Source of the DNA: Thermoanaerobaculales bacterium | GTDB lineage: Bacteria > Acidobacteriota > Thermoanaerobaculia > Thermoanaerobaculales > Sulfomarinibacteraceae | DNA: 64,000 nucleotides | Assembly: GCA_035358815.1 (NCBI GenBank) | Contig: DAOPQC010000001.1 | Coordinates: 284,561-348,560 of the forward strand | Direction of reading: 5' to 3' | Shown: in pieces, positions 33,754 to 41,378 of the stretch | How the letters are laid out: each line of letters begins with the position of its first letter | Position numbering within the stretch: the first letter of the stretch is position 1 | Made by a program: the position numbers and the translations under genes | The notes under the pieces: generated by a model | Databases searched by the model: none | What the model saw: the letters and a program-made list of their open reading frames with translations, nothing else | Told to the model about the DNA's origin: nothing

Positions 33754-33842
33754 GAACCGCAGAGGCCGCGGAGATCGCAGAGACGGTCGCGGCGAAGGCC
33801 TTCCGTCCGTGCTCCGCGTTCTCTGCGCCCTCCGCGGTTCAG
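33754..33842 (+). repeat. R1 palindromic repeat, copy B
   Basis: Same element as 25266-25352, with the same CACTGCCGC../TGCCTCACTGCC tail and GGGAAC array downstream. Inverted ends GAACCGC and GCGGTTC. Confidence 0.85.
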
Positions 33843-33910
33843 ATGAGCGGGGAGGGCAGGTGGTCCACTGCCGCGGTGCCTCACTGCCCCAATGCCGATC
33901 GCCCCGGGCG

Positions 33911-33944
33911 TTCGGGAACGGGAACGGGTACGGGAGCGGGAACG
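33911..33944 (+). repeat. GGGAAC array, right edge of island
   Basis: Five to six GGG tracts at 6 bp period. It ends 5 bp from the stop of the minus-strand permease gene. Confidence 0.85.
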
Positions 33945-33948
33945 TCGC

Positions 33949-35043
33949 CTAGCCGAGGCGCTGGCGGAACCGGATCCGGGCGAGGGCGAGGATGACGGTC
34001 CCGAGCGCGAGCATGACGAGGCCTTGGCGCCACAGCACCTCGAGCCCGACTCCCTTGAGGAACACGCCGCGCAGCACCTCGACGTAGTAGCGCAGCGGCA
34101 CCGCGTAGGTGATCGCCTGGAAGGCCCTCGGCATGTTCTGGATCGGGAAGACGAAGCCCGACAGGTAGATCTGCGGCAGCATGAAGACGAAGGTCGAGAT
34201 CATCATCGCCTGCTGCTGGGTTCTCGACAGCGTCGAGACCAGCAGCCCGAGCCCGAGCGTGCACAGCATGAAAGGCGCGGTGAGCAGGGCCAGCACGGCG
34301 AGCGACCCGCGCAGCGGGACCCGGAACCAGAGCAGCACCACCGGCATCGCGGTCAGGATCTCGACAGCGCCTACGAGGGCGTACGGCACCAGCTTGCCGG
34401 CGATGATCGCGCCCGGCTTGAGCGGGGTCACCAGGAGCTGCTCCATGGTGCCGAGCTCGATCTCGCGCACCAGCGCCATCGACGTCAGCATCATGGTCAT
34501 GATCATGAGGATCATGGCGAGCACGGCCGGCACCATGAAGTTGCGGCTGACCAGGTCGGGGTTGTACAGCACCTTGGGCCGAAGCTCGACCGGCAGGCGG
34601 AGCCCCTCGGACTCCGCCACCTGCTCGAGGACGCCCTGGGCGTAGCTCAGGCCGAGAGTGCCGGCCATCGCGTCCGACCCGTCGGCCACCAGCTGGACGT
34701 CGGCGCCGCGGCCGGCCTCGCGGTCGGCCGAGAACCCGGCCGGGATGGTGAGCGCGATCCGGGCGCGCCCGCTGTCCAGCCAGCGGTCGAGGTCGCGCTG
34801 CTCGTCGACGGAAGCCACCAGCCGGAAGTAGGAAGAGCCGGTGAAGCGGCGCACGAGGTCGCGGCTGGCTGCGGTGCGGTCGAGATCGCACACCGCGAGC
34901 TCGACGCGGCGGACGTCGGTGGTGGCGGCGTAGCCGAGGATCGTCAACTGGATCACCGGCGCGATGAACAGGATCGGCAGGATCCTGGGGTCGCGCCGAA
35001 GCTGGAGCAGCTCCTTGACGAGGATGTTGAGCAGGGTTCGCAT
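33949..35043 (-). CDS. ABC-2 type transporter permease (YbhR-like)
   Basis: 364 residues. One N-terminal membrane helix (~22-42), a large extracytoplasmic domain (~45-175) and five C-terminal helices give the YhhJ/YbhR layout. LYNPDLVSRNFMVPA and REIELGTMEQLLVTPLKP are typical. It forms the membrane channel with the other permease and the ATPases. ATG 35043 lies one base after the stop of the upstream permease, so translation is coupled. Last gene of the efflux operon. The longer frame to 35094 would overlap the upstream gene and is rejected. Confidence 0.88.
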   Translation of the reverse strand: MRTLLNILVKELLQLRRDPRILPILFIAPVIQLTILGYAATTDVRRVELAVCDLDRTAASRDLVRRFTGSSYFRLVASVDEQRDLDRWLDSGRARIALTIPAGFSADREAGRGADVQLVADGSDAMAGTLGLSYAQGVLEQVAESEGLRLPVELRPKVLYNPDLVSRNFMVPAVLAMILMIMTMMLTSMALVREIELGTMEQLLVTPLKPGAIIAGKLVPYALVGAVEILTAMPVVLLWFRVPLRGSLAVLALLTAPFMLCTLGLGLLVSTLSRTQQQAMMISTFVFMLPQIYLSGFVFPIQNMPRAFQAITYAVPLRYYVEVLRGVFLKGVGLEVLWRQGLVMLALGTVILALARIRFRQRLG

Positions 35044-35044
35044 G

Positions 35045-36148
35045 CTACAGGCTCCGCACCGTCCGCACCGTGGCCAGCACCAGCACCACGGCACCGAAGG
35101 CGATCAGGGCGAGTGCGTCGCTCCACCACACCTCGGGCCCGGCCCCCTTGAGCACGATCGCGCGCAGCGCCGAGATGAAGTAGCGCGCCGGCACGATGTG
35201 CGAGATGAGCTGAAGCGCCGGCGGCATCGACGAAATCGGGAAGATGAAGCCGGACAGCAGCAGGGTCGGCAGCATCGACGTCAGCAGCCCGAGCTGGAAG
35301 GCCACCTGCTGAGAGTCGGCGAGCGAGGACAGGAACATCCCCCAGCCCAATCCCCCGGCGAGGAAGAGGACCGTGGCCACGCCGAGCCAGACGATCGACC
35401 CGTGAACCGGGACGCCGAACAGCGCCCACGCCAGGATCAGTGAGCCGGCGGCGGCCGCCGAGGCCAGGAGCAGGTATGGCACGGTCTTGCCGACCAGCAG
35501 CTCGATCGCGACCAGCGGCGTGGCACGCAGCGACTCCAGGGTGCCGCGCTCCTTCTCGCGGACCACCGCGAGCGCGGTGGCGATGACCGAGGTCACCATC
35601 AGGATGAAGGCGACCAGGCCGGGAACCAGGAACAGCGACGAGCTGAGGTCCGGGTTGTACCAGACCAGCGGCCGCGCCACGACCGGCGGTTGCACCGCCA
35701 GGCCGTAGAGGCCGGAGGTGGCCGAGCCCACGATCTGGCGGGCGTAGCCGAGGACGGTGCTGGCGGTCTGGGAGTCGGAGCCGTCGAGCACGAACTGCAG
35801 CGTCGTCTGCCGGCGGCCGGCGACGTCGGCGCCGAAGTCGGCCGGGATCACCAGCGCGGCCTGCGCCGTTCCGCGGTCGAACAGCCGGTCCAGCGGCCGT
35901 GGCTCCGCGAGGTCCGCGACGCGGACGAAGTAGCCGCTCTGCAGGAACGCCTCGATCACCCCGCGAGAGGCGCGGGTCCGGGACTGATCGACCACGGCGA
36001 GCCGGATGTCGCGCACGTCGAAGCTCAGCGCGAAGCCGTAGATGAGCAGCAGCACCACCGGCATGGCGACCAGGGCGAAGGTCGTCCGCCAGTCGCGCCG
36101 CAGCTGCAGGAGCTCCTTGACCGCGACCGCGAGCACGCGGCGGATCAT
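35045..36148 (-). CDS. ABC-2 type transporter permease (YbhS-like)
   Basis: 367 residues, a paralogue of the downstream permease with the same layout: helix 1 near ~22-42, an extracytoplasmic domain to ~170, then five helices. WYNPDLSSSLFLVPGLVAF and REKERGTLESLRATPL match the downstream family motifs. Two unequal permeases next to each other argue for a heterodimer as in YbhS/YbhR. It overlaps the upstream ATPase by ATGA. Confidence 0.88.
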   Translation of the reverse strand: MIRRVLAVAVKELLQLRRDWRTTFALVAMPVVLLLIYGFALSFDVRDIRLAVVDQSRTRASRGVIEAFLQSGYFVRVADLAEPRPLDRLFDRGTAQAALVIPADFGADVAGRRQTTLQFVLDGSDSQTASTVLGYARQIVGSATSGLYGLAVQPPVVARPLVWYNPDLSSSLFLVPGLVAFILMVTSVIATALAVVREKERGTLESLRATPLVAIELLVGKTVPYLLLASAAAAGSLILAWALFGVPVHGSIVWLGVATVLFLAGGLGWGMFLSSLADSQQVAFQLGLLTSMLPTLLLSGFIFPISSMPPALQLISHIVPARYFISALRAIVLKGAGPEVWWSDALALIAFGAVVLVLATVRTVRSL

Positions 36149-37113
36149 GGGGCGCCGCCCTGGTCGGCCTCGCGGATGGCCCGGATGAAGACGTCCTCGA
36201 GCGACGGCGCGATCGGCCTCGCGGCAACCGGCGCGAAGCCGGCGCCCGACAGCGCCGACTCGATGGCGCGGCCGCGCTGCGGGCCGTCGACCACGGCGTG
36301 CAGGCGGTCGCCGAACAGGGCGGCGTCGGACACGCCGGGGAGCTGCTCGAGCCGGGCCAGGGCCTGGGCCGCCCGTGCGCACTCGATCTCGAGGACGGTG
36401 CTGTCGGCGAAGCCGCCCTTGAGCCCGGGCAGCGTGTCGAGGGCGAGCAGCCGGCCGGCGTGCATCAGGGCGACGCGGTGGCAGCGCTCGGCCTCGTCCA
36501 TCGAGTGGGTGGTGACGAAGACCGTCGTGCCCTCGGCCGCGAGGCCGTCGATCAAGTCCCAGAAGCGGCGCCGGGCCTCCGGGTCGACGCCGCCGGTGGG
36601 CTCGTCGAGGAACACCACCGGCGGCCGGTGGAGCAGGCAGGCCGCCAGGGCGAGGCGCTGGCGGTAGCCGCCGGGCAGCTCGCGCACCAGCGTGGTGCGG
36701 CGGCGCTCGAGCCCGGCGACATCCCGGGCCCAGCCCAGCCGGCCCTCGAGCTCGCGCCCCCACAGGCGATAGGTGCCGGCCCAGAAGCGCAGGTTCTCGT
36801 CCACGGTGAGGTCTAAGTAGAGCGAGAATCGCTGCGACATGTAGCCGATCCTGGTCTTGATGCGCGCCGACTCGGTGGCCACGTCGAAGCCTGCGACAGA
36901 TGCGCTGCCGGAGGTCGGGGCGAGCAGGCCGCACAGGATCCGGATGGTGGTGGTCTTGCCGGCGCCGTTCGAGCCGAGGAAGCCGAAGATCTCGCCGCGG
37001 GCGACCTCGAACGAGACCCGGTCGACGGCGGTGAAGTCTCCGAACGTGCGCGTCAGGTCGCGGGCGGTGACCACCGCAGGGGCGGCGGCCGCGGACGTGG
37101 CGATCGCGCTCAT
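36145..37113 (-). CDS. ABC transporter ATP-binding protein (YbhF C-half-like)
   Basis: 322 residues. Walker A GSNGAGKTTT at ~50-60, a signature written ELPGGYRQR (degenerate from LSGGQ), Walker B VVFLDEPTGGVD, and switch His in TTHSMDEAERC. The C-terminal ~90 residues are the extension typical of drug-export ATPases. In E. coli two ATPase units are fused in YbhF; here the second unit is this separate gene. ATGA overlaps on both sides (TolC-like gene upstream, permease downstream) show tight coupling. Confidence 0.9.
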   Translation of the reverse strand: MSAIATSAAAAPAVVTARDLTRTFGDFTAVDRVSFEVARGEIFGFLGSNGAGKTTTIRILCGLLAPTSGSASVAGFDVATESARIKTRIGYMSQRFSLYLDLTVDENLRFWAGTYRLWGRELEGRLGWARDVAGLERRRTTLVRELPGGYRQRLALAACLLHRPPVVFLDEPTGGVDPEARRRFWDLIDGLAAEGTTVFVTTHSMDEAERCHRVALMHAGRLLALDTLPGLKGGFADSTVLEIECARAAQALARLEQLPGVSDAALFGDRLHAVVDGPQRGRAIESALSGAGFAPVAARPIAPSLEDVFIRAIREADQGGAP

Positions 37114-38444
37114 CGGCCGATCGCCCGCTCCAGCGCGGCGGCCGCGATCCACGCGGTGACGCGGACCGTGATCTGCGCCACCTCGGCATCGGTGAGCTCG
37201 GCCTGCGCGTCGAGCATCTCCACGATCGGAGCGAGGCCGGCCGCGTAGCGCTCCCGCGACGCCTCCTCGCGCGCCGCAGCCGCCGAACGCGAGGCGTCTG
37301 CCGGCGCCACCGCCTCGAGCGCGGCCTCGAGCTCGAGGCGGGCTGTCTCGACCTGGAGGCGGACCTGCCGCGCCAGCTCGTCGCGGTCGGCGGAGATGGC
37401 CTGCGCCTCGGCGCGCACGGCGGCAGCCTCGGCGGCGGTCCGCTGGCCGTCGAACACCGTCCAGGTGGCGCGAAGGCCGACGCTCCAGGCGTCGTTCCAG
37501 GCGTCCTCGAGCGGCAGATAGCGGTTGTTCGGCCGCTCCAGGTCCCACTGGGCGGACAGCCCGACGGCGGGCTTCCTGGCGGCGGCGACCGCGCGCTCGG
37601 TGGCGGTCGCCTGGGCGATGCGGGCATCGGCGATCGCCAGCTCGGGGCGGCCCTCCGAGGCCGCCACCATCTCATCGAGAGGGGCCGGCAGGGGCGGCAG
37701 CGCATGGCTGCCGCGGTCGGCGAGCTCGAGGTCGACGTCGCCGGCCAGGCCGAGCAGCGACCGCAGATCGGCGAGGCGGCTGGCAAGCTCGGTCGAGGTG
37801 CGCACGACGTCGAGCTGCGCCGACGCGGCGCGCGCCTCGGCGCCCAGGACATCGGCGTCGACCGCCATCCCAGCCCGGCGCAGGGCGCGGGCGTCGTCGA
37901 GGAGGCGCAGGGCCCGTCGCTGCTGGGCCTCGGCTGCCCCGAGCGCGGCGTCGGCGGCGATCGACCGCCAGTAGGCAACGCGGGCCTCGTACCGGAGGTC
38001 GAGCCGCGTCAGGTCCTGGCCGCCGTCGGCGGCGGCGAGGCCGTGGCGAGCCGCCTCCCGACCAGCCTGGATCCCGCCCCCCGAGTAGAGCGGCTGCCTG
38101 ACGCCGATGCCGGCGGCGTAGGCGGTCTCGATGTTCGGGAAGATGACGACCGGCTCGGCCCCGGGCCCGCCGGTGGCGGCGGCAAACTCCGGGACCGCGC
38201 TTCGCTGCGACACGGCGGCCGACGCGCCGACGACCGGCAGCCGCGCGGCATCGGCGGCGTCGACGGTAAGCTGCGCGGCGCTGATCCTCGCGTCGGCCGC
38301 GACCGCCCGCTGCGACGCCGCCAGCGCCATCTCGACCGCCGTGGCGGCGTCGACTCGCAGCGTGTCGGCAGCCGCCGGGCCCACCGTGATCAACCAGAGG
38401 GCGGCGGTGATCCCCCACCTCAGGGACAGGGATGGGTTTCTCAT
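37110..38444 (-). CDS. TolC-family outer membrane efflux protein
   Basis: 444 residues with a signal peptide (~1-26, ending PAAADT). Two repeats of long alpha-helices with short beta segments (YAAGIGVRQPLYSGGG and WSVGLRATWTVFDGQ) are the OEP signature of trimeric outer-membrane channels. AGGAGG lies four bases before ATG 38444. Its place between the two ATPase genes is unusual; in E. coli the ybh system recruits TolC encoded elsewhere. Together with the fusion protein it should complete a tripartite exporter. Confidence 0.9.
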   Translation of the reverse strand: MRNPSLSLRWGITAALWLITVGPAAADTLRVDAATAVEMALAASQRAVAADARISAAQLTVDAADAARLPVVGASAAVSQRSAVPEFAAATGGPGAEPVVIFPNIETAYAAGIGVRQPLYSGGGIQAGREAARHGLAAADGGQDLTRLDLRYEARVAYWRSIAADAALGAAEAQQRRALRLLDDARALRRAGMAVDADVLGAEARAASAQLDVVRTSTELASRLADLRSLLGLAGDVDLELADRGSHALPPLPAPLDEMVAASEGRPELAIADARIAQATATERAVAAARKPAVGLSAQWDLERPNNRYLPLEDAWNDAWSVGLRATWTVFDGQRTAAEAAAVRAEAQAISADRDELARQVRLQVETARLELEAALEAVAPADASRSAAAAREEASRERYAAGLAPIVEMLDAQAELTDAEVAQITVRVTAWIAAAALERAIGR

Positions 38445-39388
38445 GATGCCTCCTGTGCCGGCTGCCCGGGATCCGAGCGGGTGAGGAACAGAAACGCGTC
38501 CTCGAGGCCGGGGCGGACCGACCGCAGGGCCGCGTCCGTCACACCGCCGGACGCGAGCGCCTCGCGCACCATCGCCTCGGGGTCGGCGGCCCCCTCGACC
38601 CGGGCATGGAGAGCCGCGCCGAAGACGGCGACGTCGACCACCTCGCGGCAAGCCTCGAGCGCCGCGGTCGCCGCGGACCGGTCGGCGTTCGTGATCTCGA
38701 CCACCGCGCCCGGCAGGAGGTCGGGGATCGCGCCGGGGCGCGCATCGACGAGCAGGCGCCCCCCGTGCATGAGGAGGACCCGGGTGCAGCGCTCGGCCTC
38801 GTCGAGGTAGGGGGTGGCGACGACCAGGGTCAGGCCGCCGGCGACCAGCTCAGCGAGCAGGCGCCAGAGCTCGCGGCGGGTCACCGGATCGACACCGGTG
38901 GTGGGCTCGTCCAGCAGCAGCACCTCGGGCGAGTGGATGAGGGTGCAGGCGAGCGCCAGCTTCTGCTTCATGCCACCGGAGAGGTGGTCGGCGACGCGGT
39001 GCCGGAAGCGGGCCAGCCCGACCAGCTCGAGGAGCTCGTCGCGCCGCGCCCGCCACGACCGCACGCCGTACATCAGGGCGAAGAACTGGACGTTCTCGTC
39101 GACCGTGAGGTCGCCGTAGAGCGCGAAGCGCTGGGCGAGGTAGCCGAGCCGCCGGTGGAGCGCGCGTCGAGCCAGCCAGCAGTCGACGCCGAACGCCTCC
39201 GCGTGCCCGGAGGTGGCGCGCAGCAGGCCGCCGAGCACCCGCAGCGTCGACGTCTTGCCGGCCCCATCCGGACCGATCAGGCCGACCACCTCGCCGCGAT
39301 CAACCGCGAGCGACACGCCGCGCACCGCCTCGACGGCGCGGTAGCTCACCACGAGGTCGCGGGCGGCGAGCAACTGGGCGCCGGTCAC
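38441..39388 (-). CDS. ABC transporter ATP-binding protein (YbhF N-half-like)
   Basis: 315 residues. Walker A GPDGAGKTS at ~39-47, signature LSGGMKQK, Walker B VLLLDEPTTGVD, then ATPYLDEAERC, where the usual switch His (THxxxEA) is replaced by Pro/Tyr. The GPDGAGKT variant and the missing His are features of the N-terminal ATPase half of YbhF-type proteins. The GTG start overlaps the fusion-protein stop by 4 bp, and its stop overlaps the TolC-like start by ATGA. Its catalytic site may be degenerate, with the other ATPase doing most hydrolysis (inference). Confidence 0.9.
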   Translation of the reverse strand: MTGAQLLAARDLVVSYRAVEAVRGVSLAVDRGEVVGLIGPDGAGKTSTLRVLGGLLRATSGHAEAFGVDCWLARRALHRRLGYLAQRFALYGDLTVDENVQFFALMYGVRSWRARRDELLELVGLARFRHRVADHLSGGMKQKLALACTLIHSPEVLLLDEPTTGVDPVTRRELWRLLAELVAGGLTLVVATPYLDEAERCTRVLLMHGGRLLVDARPGAIPDLLPGAVVEITNADRSAATAALEACREVVDVAVFGAALHARVEGAADPEAMVREALASGGVTDAALRSVRPGLEDAFLFLTRSDPGQPAQEAS

Positions 39389-40371
39389 CGGCCGCCCTCC
39401 GCCGTCGCCGGGCGGAAGTAGGCATCGGCCGGCATCCCCGGCTTGAACACCCGGTCCGGGTTGTCGAGGGCGATCTTGACCCGGAACACCAGCTTGGCGC
39501 GCTCCTCCGGGGTCTGGACGTTCTTGGGGGTGAACTCGGCGACCGGCGAGACGAAGGACACGACGCCCGCGAAGGCCTGGTCGCTGCCGTCGACGCGCAC
39601 CTCGGCCGAGTCGCCGAGGCGGATGCTGGCCAGGCTCGGCTCATCGACCCACACGTTGAGCCACGGTCGCCCGACGTCGGTCAGGACTGACAGGGTGGCC
39701 CCCGGGGCCAGCACCTCGCCCGGCTCGGCCACCCGCTCGGTGATCACGCCGTCCCTGGGTGCGACCACCGTGGAGTCGGCGACCTGCTGCGCGATGGCCT
39801 CGACCCGCGCCGCGGCGGCCGCATGCTGCGCGCGGGCGGCCTCGATCTCCTGCCGGCGCGGCCCGGCGATCAGCTTGTCGAGCTCGGCGCGCGCAGCCGC
39901 CGCTGCCCGCTCCGCGACGTCGCGCCGGGTGCGGGCGTCGTCGCGGGCCTTCTCGGTGGCGGTGCCGCGGTCGGCGAGGCCCTCCAGCCGCGCGACGTCC
40001 CGCCGGGCGGCATCGAGCTCGGCCTGCGCTTCCCCGAGCTGGTCGTCGGCGCGCCGCAGGTCCTCGCTGCGGGTGCCGGCGAGCAGCAGGCGGAGCCGCG
40101 CATCCGCGGCGGCGACCTCGGCGCGCGCCGCCGCGAGCTGGTGCTCGAGGTCGACCGTCTCGAAGCGGGCGACCACGTCGCCGGAGCGGACGGCATCGCC
40201 CTCCTCGAACGGCGCCTCGAGGAGCCGCCCGCCGACCTTGGCCGCCAGCCGCAGCTCGGTGGCCTCGACGTGGCCGGAGGCGTGGATGCGGCCGTTGCGG
40301 CCGTTGTCGCCGCAGGCGGCCAGGGCGAGCGACGTGGCGAGGATGGCTGCGGGCAGGGATGGCGATCGCAT
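39385..40371 (-). CDS. HlyD-family periplasmic adaptor lipoprotein (YbhG-like)
   Basis: 328 residues. Signal peptide with lipobox LAAC (C20), so the adaptor is anchored in the inner membrane. A barrel-sandwich half-motif (VGGRLLEAPFEEGDAVRSGD), a long alanine-rich coiled coil (~75-185) and the second lipoyl half (STVVAPRDGVITERVAEPGE) give the membrane-fusion layout. It bridges the permease pair and the TolC-like channel. GGAGGA provides the RBS. It lies 14 bp after tetR. Confidence 0.92.
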   Translation of the reverse strand: MRSPSLPAAILATSLALAACGDNGRNGRIHASGHVEATELRLAAKVGGRLLEAPFEEGDAVRSGDVVARFETVDLEHQLAAARAEVAAADARLRLLLAGTRSEDLRRADDQLGEAQAELDAARRDVARLEGLADRGTATEKARDDARTRRDVAERAAAAARAELDKLIAGPRRQEIEAARAQHAAAAARVEAIAQQVADSTVVAPRDGVITERVAEPGEVLAPGATLSVLTDVGRPWLNVWVDEPSLASIRLGDSAEVRVDGSDQAFAGVVSFVSPVAEFTPKNVQTPEERAKLVFRVKIALDNPDRVFKPGMPADAYFRPATAEGGR

Positions 40372-40385
40372 CAGGGTCCTCCGGT

Positions 40386-41006
40386 CTACCGGTCGGCGGC
40401 GAGGCCGTCGAGCATCATCTGGTTGATGAAGGCCGCGATGTCGGCCGTGGGCTCGGGCAGGCTGAAGCCGGGCCCGAGCGCGGCGGCGCGGTCACGGATC
40501 GGCCAGGTCGCGTTCAGGAACACCACCGCTCCGACCAACGTGAGGTGGGTGAGGACCGGGTCGAGGGGCCGGAACTCGCCGGCGGCCGTGCCCTCGGCGA
40601 TCAGGCCGCGGACCACCCCGAGCACCTCGAGCATCGCCGCCAGGACCTCCGGCTCGAGGCTCGCCGCGCCGGAGGCGATCTCGCGCAGCATCATCCGCGG
40701 GTGGTCGGGGTGGCGCTGCACCATCCTGGTCAGGGCCGTGATCACCGCCTCGAGGCGCTGGCGAGCGGTCCCCCCGGCGGTCAGGGCCTCGTCGATCGCC
40801 ATCCGCACCCGGTCGAAGTTGCGCAGCAGCACCGCGCTGTAGAGCGCGGTCTTGTCGCCGACGTGGTAGTAGAGCATCGCCTTGTTGATTCCGGCGCGCG
40901 CCGCGATGTCGTCTACCCTGGCGCCCGCGAAGCCCTGCGCAGCGAACACGGTCGAGGCCGCGTCGAGGATCCGGTCGCGCCGCTCTGGATCTCGTGGCGA
41001 TGGCAT
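40386..41006 (-). CDS. TetR-family repressor (CecR-like)
   Basis: 206 residues. The N-terminal TetR helix-turn-helix (~8-55) reads RILDAASTVFAAQGFAGARV and AGINKAMLYYHVGDKTAL. The C-terminal ligand domain is of TetR_C type (CecR/YbiH-like). The first gene of the exporter operon, it most likely represses itself and the exporter through the operators at 41021-41048. GGAG gives the RBS. The inducer is unknown; in E. coli CecR affects sensitivity to cephalosporins and chloramphenicol (family knowledge). Confidence 0.9.
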   Translation of the reverse strand: MPSPRDPERRDRILDAASTVFAAQGFAGARVDDIAARAGINKAMLYYHVGDKTALYSAVLLRNFDRVRMAIDEALTAGGTARQRLEAVITALTRMVQRHPDHPRMMLREIASGAASLEPEVLAAMLEVLGVVRGLIAEGTAAGEFRPLDPVLTHLTLVGAVVFLNATWPIRDRAAALGPGFSLPEPTADIAAFINQMMLDGLAADR

Positions 41007-41020
41007 CTCGGCTCCTAACT

Positions 41021-41048
41021 AACCGGTCGGTTCAACCGGATGGTTGAA
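41021..41048 (-). promoter_or_regulatory. two TetR-type operators
   Basis: AACCG-GT-CGGTT (41021-41032) and TTCAACC-GGAT-GGTTGAA (41031-41048) are adjacent inverted repeats. They lie between the -10 and the tetR start, the second touching the -10, so bound repressor would block initiation. Confidence 0.75.
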
Positions 41049-41076
41049 CTCTAGATTCCCGGACCGTGGCTGTCAA
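41048..41076 (-). promoter_or_regulatory. promoter TTGACA-17-TAGAGT of the efflux operon
   Basis: Consensus -35 TTGACA (41076-41071), a 17 bp spacer and -10 TAGAGT (41053-41048) on the minus strand. Confidence 0.8.
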
Positions 41077-41103
41077 GAGGCAGGAGCGAGGGGAGGGGTT
41101 CAG

Positions 41104-41198
41104 GGATGAGGTCCGTGCCCGTGTCCGTCTCCGGGCCCGCTCGTTCGCTCCGTCCTCGAAATCGCATCGCGCCGTTGCTCTCGAGGCGCTCCCCGAGG
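41104..41198. repeat. C-rich hexamer array plus R2 repeat, left edge of island
   Basis: CCGTGCCCGTGTCCGTCTCC-type hexamers (41108-41140) run into the R2 element (CGCTCGTTCGCTCCGTCC..) shared with 30477-30545 in the opposite orientation. It fills the gap between the tetR promoter and tricorn; no gene is present. Confidence 0.8.
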
Positions 41199-41200
41199 GA

Positions 41201-41272
41201 GCCACCTTTGGCGATTTCGGGTCTCGGGCACCTCGTGAAGAGGAACGTCGTCTCGAAATCGCCAAAGATGGC
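41201..41272. repeat. long inverted repeat, 19-bp arms
   Basis: The left arm at 41201-41219 and right arm at 41254-41272 (core CTTTGGCGATTTCG) pair with one mismatch across a 34 nt loop. No T-tract. It may end or stabilise the 3' end of the tricorn transcript, which runs into it. Confidence 0.8.
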
Positions 41273-41321
41273 ACGCCCGCAGGACGCCCTTTCCTCGTGC
41301 TCGCCTCGTCTCCCGGGGCGG

Positions 41322-41376
41322 AAGCTGGAGCGGGCACGGAAACGGGGACGGGAACGGGTACGGGAACGGGAACGGG
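41322..41376 (+). repeat. GGGAAC array, strongest G-quadruplex candidate
   Basis: Six G3-G4 tracts with three-base spacers at 41343-41376. It ends 3 bp from the tricorn stop codon and is opposed to the C-rich array at 41108-41140. Confidence 0.9.
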
Positions 41377-41378
41377 TT

